From the NCBI GenBank assembly GCA_029721435.1, contig CM056583.1, forward strand, positions 50,695,620 through 50,759,619: a stretch of DNA of 64,000 bases. Direction: 5' to 3'. The stretch comes from Gymnothorax reevesii (taxonomy: Eukaryota; Chordata; Actinopteri; Anguilliformes; Muraenidae). The notes beneath the pieces are model-generated. The model was not told the DNA's origin and made no database searches. It saw only the letters and a list, made by a program, of their open reading frames with translations. Position 1 is the stretch's first letter. Each line of letters begins with the position of its first letter. A program made the translations under genes and the position numbers. Shown piece by piece: positions 21,334 through 32,900 of this stretch.

Positions 21334-22223
21334 GTCAATCCGCACTGAGCAGTGATAATTTTTGAGAGCAGTGTTTTTAATGGGACAGGGGCAAAGATGA
21401 AGCTTAATAAAGCCCCTTTCACAATTGAGGTGCCGCTGCTGGCAACAATTTAGTTGCCAAATCGACCAAAAAAAGTGCCTCCCGCAGTTAATCGCAAAAA
21501 GCTTTCGCAAATGCAACAGACAGTCGTACAACAAGAGCGACTAGAATCTCATACAGTCTTACAAACCGTGGTAGCACAACGTTGCAAGATTTGATGCAAA
21601 TTGTCGAACAGTCTCATTGTCGCATCACAAAGGCAACCGAACGCGAAACTCTTCTATTGACATCCTTTGCACATATGCGAGTTTGCAACGTTGTACACTA
21701 GTACTGCTGTCAGCGCGACCAAGTGCGACTAGGTTGTTCGTTTTCAGTCGAGTCTTAATTTCTAATATGTTCAAAAATCAGACACGGCCGATTCCGACCA
21801 CTAGAGACTGTGCAATGACTGCGATACCCAGCGAGTGCTCGTGCAACACTGCAGCCTAGCCACGACATTACGGGATGAGATGACGCCTGCCCACAGAATG
21901 TGTAATTCAAGGTTCTGTCACTCAAAGTGGCCGTGCCCTTAATTATGCAAAAAAATTAAGGCTTTATATAATGTAAATAGTAGAGTGTCAAAAAAAAAAT
22001 CACTCCCCCCAGTTTTCACGGAGGGGACAATTATTCATAGGGACTAAAACCGTATTTTGAACCATGCAGTAAACATGTTTAATTTTGCTGTGAAATTGAA
22101 CTTTTTAACATGGGGGCAATGGGGATTGACTCCTTTCTGCAGTCAGCCTCAAATGGCCATTCGAGGAACTGCAGCTTTTGGCACTTCCGTATTTGCTTCA
22201 CTTTTCAGCCCCGCAGGTTGCCG
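21334..22223. other. No gene recognised
   Basis: Between the duplication and the hAT MITE. Short frames only, no splice-supported exon. Confidence 0.5.
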
Positions 22224-22231
22224 CTTAGTTG

Positions 22232-22589
22232 TAGGGCTGGGCGATATGGACAAAATCTAATATCTCGATATCGGTGACCGAATACCTCGATATCGATATT
22301 TTGTCGATATCATCAGGACAAATGTTGGTGCTTTTGCAAAATATGTACACAATAATATTTTCTATAACCATTTATTAGTAATTTTCGCATAACGATGAAA
22401 CAGGTGCAGGCAACAGCTTCAACAGTTTTGCAAATGCAGAAAAATGCAACCCATTACTGTAATTCAGCTTTTAAAACCAGAAAAGCCAACGCTTATTTCA
22501 TATCACGATATTACGATAGTCAAAATCCGTGACGACATTTTACTTTGAATCACGATATCGATATAATATCGATATATTGCCCAGCCCTA
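22232..22589. mobile_element. hAT-type MITE with 8-bp target duplication
   Basis: Ends are inverted: TAGGGCTGGGCGATATGG at the left and TAGGGCTGGGCAATATATCG (reverse) at the right. Flanking 8-bp repeats are CTTAGTTG (22224-22231) and CTTGGTTG (22590-22597), one mismatch. Internal ATCGATAT repeats are common in this type of teleost element. Non-coding. Confidence 0.85.
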
Positions 22590-22597
22590 CTTGGTTG

Positions 22598-23212
22598 GAA
22601 TCCATTATTCCATTAATGAAGCCATTAATGAAGCCCAGCTGTCTGGGACCAGATGCACTCATGAGGCCCCAGACCATGCTGCTGTCACCACCATGTTTGA
22701 CTGTAGGCATTACACACTTGTCTTGGTACTCCTCACCAGGGTGCCGCCACACAGGCTGGACACCATCTAAGCCAAACAAGTTTATCTTGGTCTTGTCAGA
22801 CCACAGAACAGTGTTCCAGTAGTTCATGTTCTTGGACTGGTTGTCTTCAGCAAAATGTTTTGGGCTTCCTTGCGGGCTAGCTTCAGAAGAGGCTTCCGTT
22901 TTGGCCGATGGTCATGCAGACCGACTTGGTACACGAAAAATTTATAAGCTGTTGTAGCTGCCGGAGAAGGAGTTACAAAGTACTAGCTGACAGGGTTCCC
23001 AAACTTTTGCACAAGGCATTTTTCCTTGTTTTATTATTTTGAAACTGTAAAAAGTTAAAAATAAAAATTATTCTTCCTTTAAACTGTAATGAAATGTGTC
23101 ATGTTTAACTTTGTTGCATTTATTGTTCAGGTTTGCTTTCAATCACTTAGGGATTAATTGTAACAGACATTTAAACCAGGGGTGCCCAAATTTTTGCACT
23201 CCACTGTATATA
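22598..23212 (-). mobile_element. Tc1/mariner remnant
   Basis: A - strand frame around 22827-22600 reads VLWSDKTKINLFGLDGV and HGGDSSMVWGLMSASG, the region containing the first catalytic Asp of Tc1 transposases. The right end near 23180-23212 has GGTGCCCAAATTTTTGCACT, a Tc1-family terminus. The catalytic C-terminus is missing. Confidence 0.65.
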
Positions 23213-23725
23213 CAGCAATTCTATGGTACATAAATAATGGATATTAAGCCATAACTGTTTTATAGACTCAACAGTTGATACTTCTTTGATTCAGAAGCAC
23301 TTTAATTGAGAGATGGATTAGGAAGTTCTGAAGAGAGCTCGGTGCATATTTCTTTCAAGCTTTGAGAATTATTAAATTATTATTTTTTTTAATTCCAGAG
23401 TATATAAAATTTCTTTGAGAACATGCAAAACTAGTCTATTGTAGGGGGGTAGTCCTCAGTGCCCTTCGCTTTTGGCAAATCATTTTAGATTTTGTAATCA
23501 GCCTAACACGTACCTTAGAACGTTTATCTAACTATTTAGGTCACCTGACCCTATCAGAGGGCGGGGCTAATAGGCCTGGACAATAAAGGAAGGGCTGAAC
23601 CAGAGACTGATGATTGTGTCAGCTACAAGATGAAAGGGTTGATGTGGTTGAGCCCAGTAATCATGTTATCAGGATGAAGCATTAAAAACAGGGTGGAATC
23701 TGATATGTTTTTGTCTTCCTCACAG
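23213..23725 (+). other. MOB3B intron upstream of the conserved exon
   Basis: AT-rich intronic sequence ending in the acceptor TTGTCTTCCTCACAG. No other feature seen. Confidence 0.55.
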
Positions 23726-23928
23726 GGATCCCTTTCCCAAAGAACTTCATCCAGATCTGCAAGAAGATCCTCTGCCGACTCTTCCGGGTCTTCGTCCATG
23801 TCTACATTCACCACTTTGATCGCATCATCCTCATGGGAGCCGAAGCACACGTGAATACCTGCTACAAACACTTTTACTACTTTGTAACAGAGCTGCACCT
23901 CATAGACCGCAAAGAGCTGGAGCCACTG
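23726..23928 (+). CDS. mob3b: MOB3B penultimate coding exon
   Basis: After acceptor CTTCCTCACAG the frame (first two bases complete a split Gly codon) reads [19 protein letters not shown] and [13 protein letters not shown], then [14 protein letters not shown] and [10 protein letters not shown], ending before donor GTGAGC. The HVYIHH histidines include zinc ligands of the MOB fold. The window also contains an antisense frame here, which is only a shadow. Confidence 0.93.
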
Positions 23929-26900
23929 GTGAGCACTTATTTACCCAACTCCTCATCCACAATGATGACATTGACGCTAATGGCATCTGCCATAACACAA
24001 AAGTGAAAATCCTGTTAACACAGAAATTTAAAAAAAAATTATTTGACCTGGCAATACAAACACCTACTCATGAAAAAAAAAACTCACATGACAATTAACA
24101 GTGGGAGAACTTAGCCAGAACCCAGTGAAACAAAGGATGCCTTCTCCACACCATCAGAAGAAATTCTCATAAGCAGCCTTAGAAAATGCCAGCACCCACT
24201 CAAGGAAGAACAAAAAAAAGGAAAAACCGTGCAGGGAAATTGTGAAAAAATTCCACAGATCAACTGTTAGGGCTCTAGTTTTGTGCCTTTGCAAACTGAA
24301 ACGCATGTGGCAGCAACACTGCGCTCAATTTAGTTAATCACAATTGGCGTTTATAACCTAGTTTGGTAGTTTTGCAGTCTGCAATTAAGGCATTTGCTTC
24401 AAAGTGGGTTGTGGCAGGGAACACCGCTGGCACTGTGGAAGTTTCTCATCAAAGAACTCACTGGCATTTGACTTACCCAGATCTTCTTTTAATACATACC
24501 CTGTCACTATGGTAGTTTAATGGTAATTAATAATACGTTATACCAGCAAGTAGGGTGTTTCCCAAAAGCGGAGTTGCTATCTAATTTAGCAACTTGCATA
24601 GTTTGTCCATTCACAGTCAATGCTTCCAACTATGTAAGTTAGCATCTGTGATTTCGGGAAACACACCTCAGTGGAGCTGTTTGCAAATGAACACATTGTT
24701 CACATTGGTCTCTTTCCCTTCTTAATTTTCACATTAGTTTGGTATCCTATAAATAATGTTTACAAAAGGGTGGCAGGGTCTGATAATCAACAATCTGTCT
24801 CACTTTTGTTTTGCAAAAAAAAACGTTCCCAGAATCTGCTGCAGTATCTGTGATAAGGCCAAATAGCGACATTGAACGCATGTGACCTTCAAGCCCTCAG
24901 ACAGCTCTGGATTAAGACCCAACAAATGTCTGTAATGGACATAATCACATGGGCACGTAAATACTTAAGAGCACCTGAGTCAGTGAACTCAGTTCATTGT
25001 GGCATCATCAAATCTAATTATGCGCAGTGGAGGCCGTATATCAACACCATCTTGAAACATTACCGACTTCTCTATAGACTTGTACTCATTAAAAAAAAAA
25101 AATTGGACTTAAACACAAGATGGAAAGGAGTGCTGTGGTCTGAGAAGTCCATCTTTCAAATTGTTTTTGGAAATAATAGACATCATAGGTTGTACATTCA
25201 GCATCCTCAAACAATAAAAAATAAATTTACTGTTATATACCAAAGCAGCTTCATCACCACAATCAGCTCCAGATTCAAAACAAAACTATTGATAATAATG
25301 TCTTTTTATAGGTGGCAATATTGTGTTGTCAAAAGTAGCCATCTGGCAACCATACCCTTCACGGCATCCAGATGGAGAATCTTAGTAATCCGAAGGCCGG
25401 TGAACAATGCTCGGCAGAGATGGACACCCATCCATCATGATAGATGGCCCGTGCCAAATCCAAACCCTCAAAGCAATTTGGCATTGTTACATGTCATTTT
25501 GAAAAAAAAAGATTTATTTGCATTTCTTAGCTAGGCCAGGCCATGGTGCCAGGGCAGGATGTGCATCGAATCTGTTCAGAACTGAGAATGAAGCCAAGGA
25601 GCATTGCCACAATTGTACAAAGGGATGGAATCAGTGGTATCTGCTGCCCAGTGAAATTATGATTGACTCCGAGAGCACAGTGCAATCGCACCAATACTGA
25701 ATGCAGCATGTCTATGGCTTGCCAGTGCCAAGCTGCCCAGTAAAGTGATGCTATTCTTGGGTCAGATTTCTCCACTGATGAACAAACAACAGGATTCGTC
25801 AGCCAGGCTAATGAGATTACAATAATCATACTACAAGTGGCATATCTAGCTAATTTTGGATCTTTTTCTTCAACCATCATTTTCTCCTACAGGTTAAGTG
25901 GAAATCAGGCAGTGGAAATACGGTTTACTGTGATTGTGAAATTGGCAATGCACAAGGTGCACAATCCTGTGGGGCCTTCATACATTCTAGCATGCTCAAC
26001 CGACCAAGACTTCATGCTGCATCTTTGATTTAACTTTAATCAAATATTATGGCTTGGGGCGAGTGGCATTTTGGTATTTAGACCAAGTTGTTTCTCCCAT
26101 CAAATAAATGCCATTATATAAGAAACAATTTGCTTGGTTTAAAAACGGAGTTTGATTCTGAGTGTAAACCAGGAGCTACGGTAACTTGTTTAGCCGAATT
26201 AGACAATAAGTCACTTAGCTAGCAGCTCAGAAAATACACACCAATCGATCACAAGATTAAAACCACCTACTTAATATAGTTAAGGTCCCCCTTGTGTTGC
26301 CAAAACGGCTCTATCAAACTAATGTCACTTGAATTTCCAAACTCAAAATCTGCCAGTTCCGAGAGTATCACACTCCCTCCACCAGCTTGTCTTCTTACCG
26401 CAGTGCATCCTGATGTAATCTCTTCCCTGGTAAATTCTGCTCGCATACCCTCAAAGCACATGATGTAAAAGATAATTGGAGTCACTGGACCCTTTTTCAA
26501 CTGCACCAAGGTCCAGTTCTTAAGCTTAAGGAGAATTCCGGTGTGATATTGACTTGAGTTGTATTGAAACATGATAATGAGTACTAACTTTTGTCGAATA
26601 CCCCACCTCTGTGTGCACGGAACTGATGCGAGATCAGGTAGACACCAAACGCAAGATGGGGGAAAAGGGAGTTTATTTCAGAAATAAAAACAGCCACGAG
26701 GGCCAACAAAAAAACTTGGCCCAAAGGGTTGCAAAAATTCAAACTAAAGAAAGCTTCATGGAGCTAAGAACTAAAAGATCAACAAACATGAAACAATGGA
26801 CAAGGCAAGATCATTAGACATGGACAAAGATTGGTTGACATGACTTGCTCATTGAGGGGTCTATTCTCCCATGCGCTTAAGTCGAAAAAAGCGCGTAGCT

Positions 26901-29900
26901 ACGCGCTTTTCAGCCTACACGTATTCTACCCTCGACTTAAGTCTGTGCATTACGCGCCTTGAAGGCACTTACGCGCTTGGGGCGGAGCAAGGCCAAAATC
27001 GGGGCGTTTCCGGGCGTTTCTCATGCAAATAACACTTAAGCGTATTCTCCCCCTGGCTTACGCGCTTTTTCTGTTAAGCGCTTTTGAGGGCTGTATTAAG
27101 GTCAAGCGCCAACATTAGGCGAAATTGAATATTGCGTTTGATGTCGGTTATAGGCCGAATTTTAACAATACTTTTATTTTATTTAACATGGTAAAGGTTG
27201 AGACATTTAATATTCGATTGTTCTTCCTTATTTCTAAACTAGCCTACATTTCACAAAGCCACGATAATTTATCAAACGAAATCATCACATGATATTACGC
27301 ATCAGCCTCTTCTCCAATCAGTTAAATTACAAACGCAAAACTATTCATTAATACGAGTATACATAAGACCATAATTCTACCATGCCCTCAAAATCTAAAG
27401 CCAAAATTCCGGTCCTGCATTTGCTTGCACTCTTGCGTGATTGGGAAAGAGTAAGAGGAGCGCGCCGAGCTCGAAGACGAACACGCATATATCGGCTTCG
27501 TTTGGACATCCTGGGACAAACAAACATCGAGTGCATCCAGCGCTTTCGCCTGGACCGTGCATGAGGCAATCATCTATCTTTGCCGACTTCTGGATGAACA
27601 ACTATCCAGCCGCAGCAATTATCCACAAAACATACCAGTGGTCATCAATGTCAGAACTGCGCTGTCGCACCTGGCATCTGGGTCGTTCCAGAGAGTGGCT
27701 GGTGATGTCATACACACATCACAGGCGTCTGTGTCAAGGTGTCTTACGCAGTTCGTTGATGCTTCAAGTTCCTCTCCATGCACTTCCACTGCAAAAAGAG
27801 TGGATGCCATCCCCTCCTCCTGTGCAGTGAAATGCACAGGGGATGATGCGTGCCCACCACCTGTTGCGTGTACACTTCTCCGGTGTGCAGAGAACCTGGC
27901 TTTTACAGCGCCCTGCAGATCTCTCCATTTATGCTTTAAATCGGGGATTCTGCGCTTACATCTCCCCACCGACGCCACATCCAGAACGATTCGCAGCTTA
28001 ATTCCTCGGATCAGCCTTCATTGCTTGCTTGCCATACAACACCAACATCTGTGAAATTTGGTTTTCGGCTTTGGCTTGACGTCGCCATCATTGTCTTCCA
28101 TGTTCTATAAACAAATGCAACTGCCCTGTATGTTCGTGATAATCTAAAAAGTTGTGATATTCTCACGAGTGAGGGGATTGATTTTCTAATTGAGGATATC
28201 TGTATAAACTAACTCGAGTCCTAGTAATTTTTTTACCATTGGTAATACTGTGTACTTTAAATGTGTGAATAAAGATATTAAATAGGCTACTCAGATGGAG
28301 CCCTACCCTGGCAAATACCAAAGCACTATCCATTTTTTTTTAAAATCAATTTTAGCCTTTAAAGAATAGCCGACATGGGAAGAATCATTATCAGTAAATT
28401 GGATAATTGATTATAATAAAGTATTAGGCACAAGTTCAAGTGAATGTGTCGCTCAAATCAAGTAGGATGATAGGCTATGGATATGGAATTCCGTCATTAC
28501 TGAGGTGGTTTCGGGGCGGGGAGATGACCGTGTGCGGGGTAAGAATTCTTGTTAAAGCGTTTCCATGTCCTTTAGTTGCAAACCTGACATCGGAGTAGTT
28601 TTCAAGTGCGCAATTTCTAAATGAGATCATATAAACTGTCTTTGATTGCCTTTGTGTGACTAGAATGTTCCCTTTGTCTTCTTCCCTGTCTTCCACGGAA
28701 AAAACAGGCTGGTGTAGGAGGGGCACATTTTCAATGATCTGATTGCGCTGATTGAGAAGCGCTAAATTCTTTATTATTTAATTATCGCGGCAATTTGTTT
28801 GTATGCATAGCTTTAATGCCATGGTGGCTAGAGTAAGAAATAACAAGTGTTTGTCACTAACATATCCCCCGCCGCCGCAATTTTATGTGCCCGTACGGAC
28901 GGAGCCCAATGCTATATCCTTCGCTTCGCGCTAATCGCGTGGCGGGGGATAAATAAAGAGATGTCTGAATTACGTCTTGTAATTGGTACGGCCTACTATT
29001 ACAGCGACATATAAAACCTCGTATCTTCACAATGACAAACTTCACAGGAAAATAAAAAATAAATATAAAATAAAATTATAATAATTATAATAATATAAAT
29101 GGATAAATATAGTTTAAAATAAAAATGTTTAATTTTGCGTGTAAGAATAGTGGACATACGAGTTTTCATTTCTTATCAGTTTGGAGATACGAGGTTTTAT
29201 CAGCAGGCCGACGATATTCAAATTTAAAGTCTGGATTGCGTTTTCCATGGACCACAAATGCATTTTTACGTGTAATCAGAAAATCCTTTTTCCATGTTTT
29301 CCTGATAGCCATAATCAATGAGCTTTGTACAGAGTCTGCCTCTCTTTTGGATCAGTCACACCTCTTTCATAAGGCCGCCTACATTCTGAAGTTAAGCGCT
29401 GTGGGCGTGATCGAAGTGAGTAGGGGAGAATACGCGTAACTCAAAAGCGCTTAACTCGAAGCGCGTAAAAAAAGACTTACGCGTTAATGGGAGAATAGAC
29501 CCCTAAGAGAATGAGCGTGCTCAGCTTAAGTACCGATGAAGTATGCAGATTGAAGGAAGCATGAATGTTTCTAGAACAGAAAAGCACAGCAAGATCTTGA
29601 AATAGCAAAGCAGGAATCATGACAATAAACTCCCTATGTAAATTAGTAGGATTAGTAATGTGCCTGTCTAAGAATTACACCCCCCTGTGAATGTAAGTAA
29701 ATGTAACTTAAAAACAGTTAATTGTCAATTAATCTTAGACAGCCCCGAATCCAGCACAGCACAGAAGGAAGGGGGAAATACCAAAGCCAACAAGAGCTCT
29801 GAAATGTGCAAAAACGAAGGCACGGGGCGGAACGCAGACAAGCGGTGGAGTGGCTGGGCAGACCTGGCAAAAAACAAAACACGGAAAAGTAAAAACATGA

Positions 29901-32900
29901 ACAATAAACATGAATAATGAAATACTTGATCCTGATACAAGAAACTGTTAAAACTGTGATATGAATAATGAACATGAACTATGAAATCCTGATACATGAA
30001 ACTGTTAAAACCATAAACAATACTGTCCTGGCCAAAGGCTAGGACCCTGGAACACAACAGTAACTTTTTGAAATAAATGGATTTTTAGCCGAAGCTCCCA
30101 ACAGGCTTACAATGGTTGTGAATCAGGCATCGTGTTGCCATGCAAAGAAATCACAATTTTTTTCATCATTAACAAGGCTCAACGTAGCTCCACACTTCAT
30201 CAGTAGAATTATGAGGGCCTTGACATTTAAAACGAGGCACTGAGAACTTTGAAAATGCACCGGTAATTTATTTAAAAATACTATTTATTCCAACAGTACT
30301 TAGATGTAGTTTCCAGTCGCCTCCATCTTGAAAGTCACGATAAGTCGATTGACAAGCACGAACGAATAGGACGGATAGGGGAACAGATTGCAATCTATTC
30401 GCTCATGCTCATCAATCGACTTACTGTTTGCATAAATAGTATTTTTTATTAAACTACCTGTGCATTTTCAAAGTACTCAATGCCTCGTTTTAAATGTCAG
30501 GGCCCTCAGAATTCTACCGATGAAGGGTGGAGCTACTTTAAGCCTTGTTCATGATGAAAAAAAATAGCGATTTCTTTGCATGGCAACGCGATGCCCGATT
30601 CACAACCATTGTAAGCCTGTTGGGAGCTTCGGCTAAAAATCCATTTATTTTGAAAAGTTGCAGATGTACGGAGGTGGGGTATTCGACAGAAGTTAGTAAT
30701 CATTATCATGTTTCAATACACCCAAAGTTAATTTCACACCGGAATTCTCCTTTAAGTGCCCATTTGGGGTGCTTTTAGTTGGTATGTTACTAAAATTTTC
30801 AAAATGTTTCTATGTTGAAATGAATTATTTATCCTGAAAGAGCTTGACATAAACTTTCCAGTGACACCAAGATCAATGTGATAGGTTAAGAACTGACAAA
30901 GTTATTAAACTTGGAAATAGGCTAAATGAGAGGTTTAAAATGTCCTTAGTTTCTATAGAAAAAAAGAGAAATCTGTGACCAAAAACATGGTTTGCATAAA
31001 ATGCCATAACTTTCTTAATTCGGATAGATATTCTAAATTAATATTTAGATATTCCTTTGAAACTTTCAGATAATGTTCATTGGAATGTTATTTGCCTACT
31101 CCAAAATGATGAATGGAAACAGAATTGAATTTTGCTGTGTAACCCTCAATTGGGGCGCCATTTCTGGAATTTTTACTACAGACAGTTTTTTTGCTGATGG
31201 TAGAAACAGACTGCTGGCACTCCAAATCTCATAATTTTTTGTCTGTTGGATCTTGAGTACTTAATCTAATAGTCTGTGCAGTTTTTATTAGAATTCCTAC
31301 ACAGCAAACATCCCAGTGTTAATTGAACTCCAGTAGAGTTTATATGAGACCAACTGGTCTCATAAAACCTCTACTGGAGTTCAATTAACACTGAGATTTT
31401 GCTGTATACTTAGCTTCTATAAAATTGAAGGGTGTTTTTGTCACCTCAAACTTTGAAGCGCTCAGGCGGCCATCCGGGAAATTGGAAATTGAAAACATGG
31501 TAACAAGGGGAATTCGGGGTCATTTTTATCTACTTCTTCTACGGGATTTCCCCTCCTTTTGCCGATAAAAGGCGGTTTTGATGGGTATATCTCTGCCACT
31601 TTAAATTACGCAACGCGCCATGGGAACCAATATCGCAGCGGCCGATGCACTGATCGTAACATACCTACTTTTAGTGGTTGACCAGGGTCAGAGTGAGCAC
31701 TTTGACTAGTCCGCAAGCTAAAAAGCAAAATACCCAGCTGGGTATAATGCACTGCATTGTGACACATTAAAAATAATTGAAATTCTCAGCGACTTGTGCC
31801 ACAGTCACCTTTTCGTTGGTTTGGACCAGACAGGATGGCCTTCATAGCTATTAAAGCTAAAAACTGTCTCCTATCCATTACTAACTAGATTTAGTCAGTA
31901 AGCATGGCTTACAAGATACCCCCCCGCAACAACAAGTAGTTGGGCAGTGCCACAGTCAATAGACCTTCCAGCAAGAAAAAAATTTTTCAAAATCGGATGA
32001 GTAGGTTATGAGATCTAGGTCCGGACGCACACACACACACACACAGACAGACACACGGAGGCACGCACACACGGACGGACAAAGCAAATCCAGTATACCC
32101 CCCTAAACTTTGTTGCGGGGGGTATAATTATTTGTCACACCTCTTTTCTGCACTCATCATGTTCTGTGCTTTCCTCACTGTCCCTTATTCTACTCTTATT
32201 CTCTGAACAGCTTCTGCTCACGTTATTTTATTTTGTATCCTTGTCTGTTCTTCTTGATGTGAATTTTCTTCTGCCACACTCATATGCTCCATTTGCACCC
32301 ATCTTGTGATTCTCCCAACAGTCATAGCATATGGTTCTTTCTTTCAGCAGGGCACACTTCTCTTCTGTACACCCCTCTTCGCCACTTTATTTGCATCTAA
32401 ATTCTCTTCTCATATTCACCGCAGCCACATTTCCCTATTCTTGGCACCTGTAACACCTCAGCGGGGCCCTTTCAAATGCCCTCACCCTGTAACTGACATA
32501 ATCTGTCATCACTGGACTGGGGGCGCGTTTCCCCAAAGCGTAGTTGCTATCTAAGTTAGCAATTTACATAGTTCCTCCACTCACGGTCAATGAGCCCAAC
32601 TATCTAAGTTAGCATCTGGGATTTCAGGAAACGCACCCCTGGTTATTCATTTTGAACTTCCAACAGTACGGACATGTCAGTTTCTTTCCCATCTTGATAA
32701 CCCTTGAAGCATCTAGCTCCACACACCTCTTCAACTTCCAAAAATAAATCCGTTTTAATTGATAACATTACTCCACTGATAACTCCCTTAATAGAGGGTC
32801 GGCTACGCAGTGGAAAACAAGTCATCGGCGTCAAACCAAATAACGTTACCTTAATCTTCAATGCTGTATCTCGTTGCCTCCCTGTATTACACTTGATGAT

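Larger units (their letters stand above)
26856..29503. mobile_element. PIF/Harbinger-type transposon, internally deleted
   Basis: Terminal inverted repeat GGGGTCTATTCTCCCA at 26856-26871 and its reverse at 29488-29503, flanked by TGA and TAA (one change from a 3-bp TWA-type duplication). Subterminal AAGCGC/GCGCTT motifs are frequent. It carries a fragment of a Harbinger transposase (+) and a fragment of a Myb/SANT-like protein (-), the two genes typical of the family. Confidence 0.75.
26613..30058. mobile_element. Insertion inside the foldback element, itself carrying a Harbinger-type element
   Basis: Begins near TGTGCACGGAACTGATGCG and ends near GGAACACAACA. The non-Harbinger remainder (26613-26855 and 29504-30058) totals about 800 bp, starts with TG and ends with CA, as solo LTRs do, but no clear target duplication was found. 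Class is unresolved. Confidence 0.4.
26524..30757. repeat. Foldback element split by a 3.4-kb insertion
   Basis: The outer arm at 26524-26612 (GGAGAATTCCGGTGTGA...GAATACCCCACCTCTGT) pairs in reverse with 30668-30757. The inner arm at 30062-30125 (AATAAATGGATTTTTAGCCG, then CTTACAATGGTTGTGAATC) pairs with 30600-30660. In an intact element these arms would be contiguous, so sequence from about 26613 to 30058 was inserted between them on the left side. Confidence 0.8.

Noticed and set aside
23623..23898. 91-residue - strand acidic frame
   Set aside because: Antisense of the MOB3B exon, which has far stronger protein and splice evidence.
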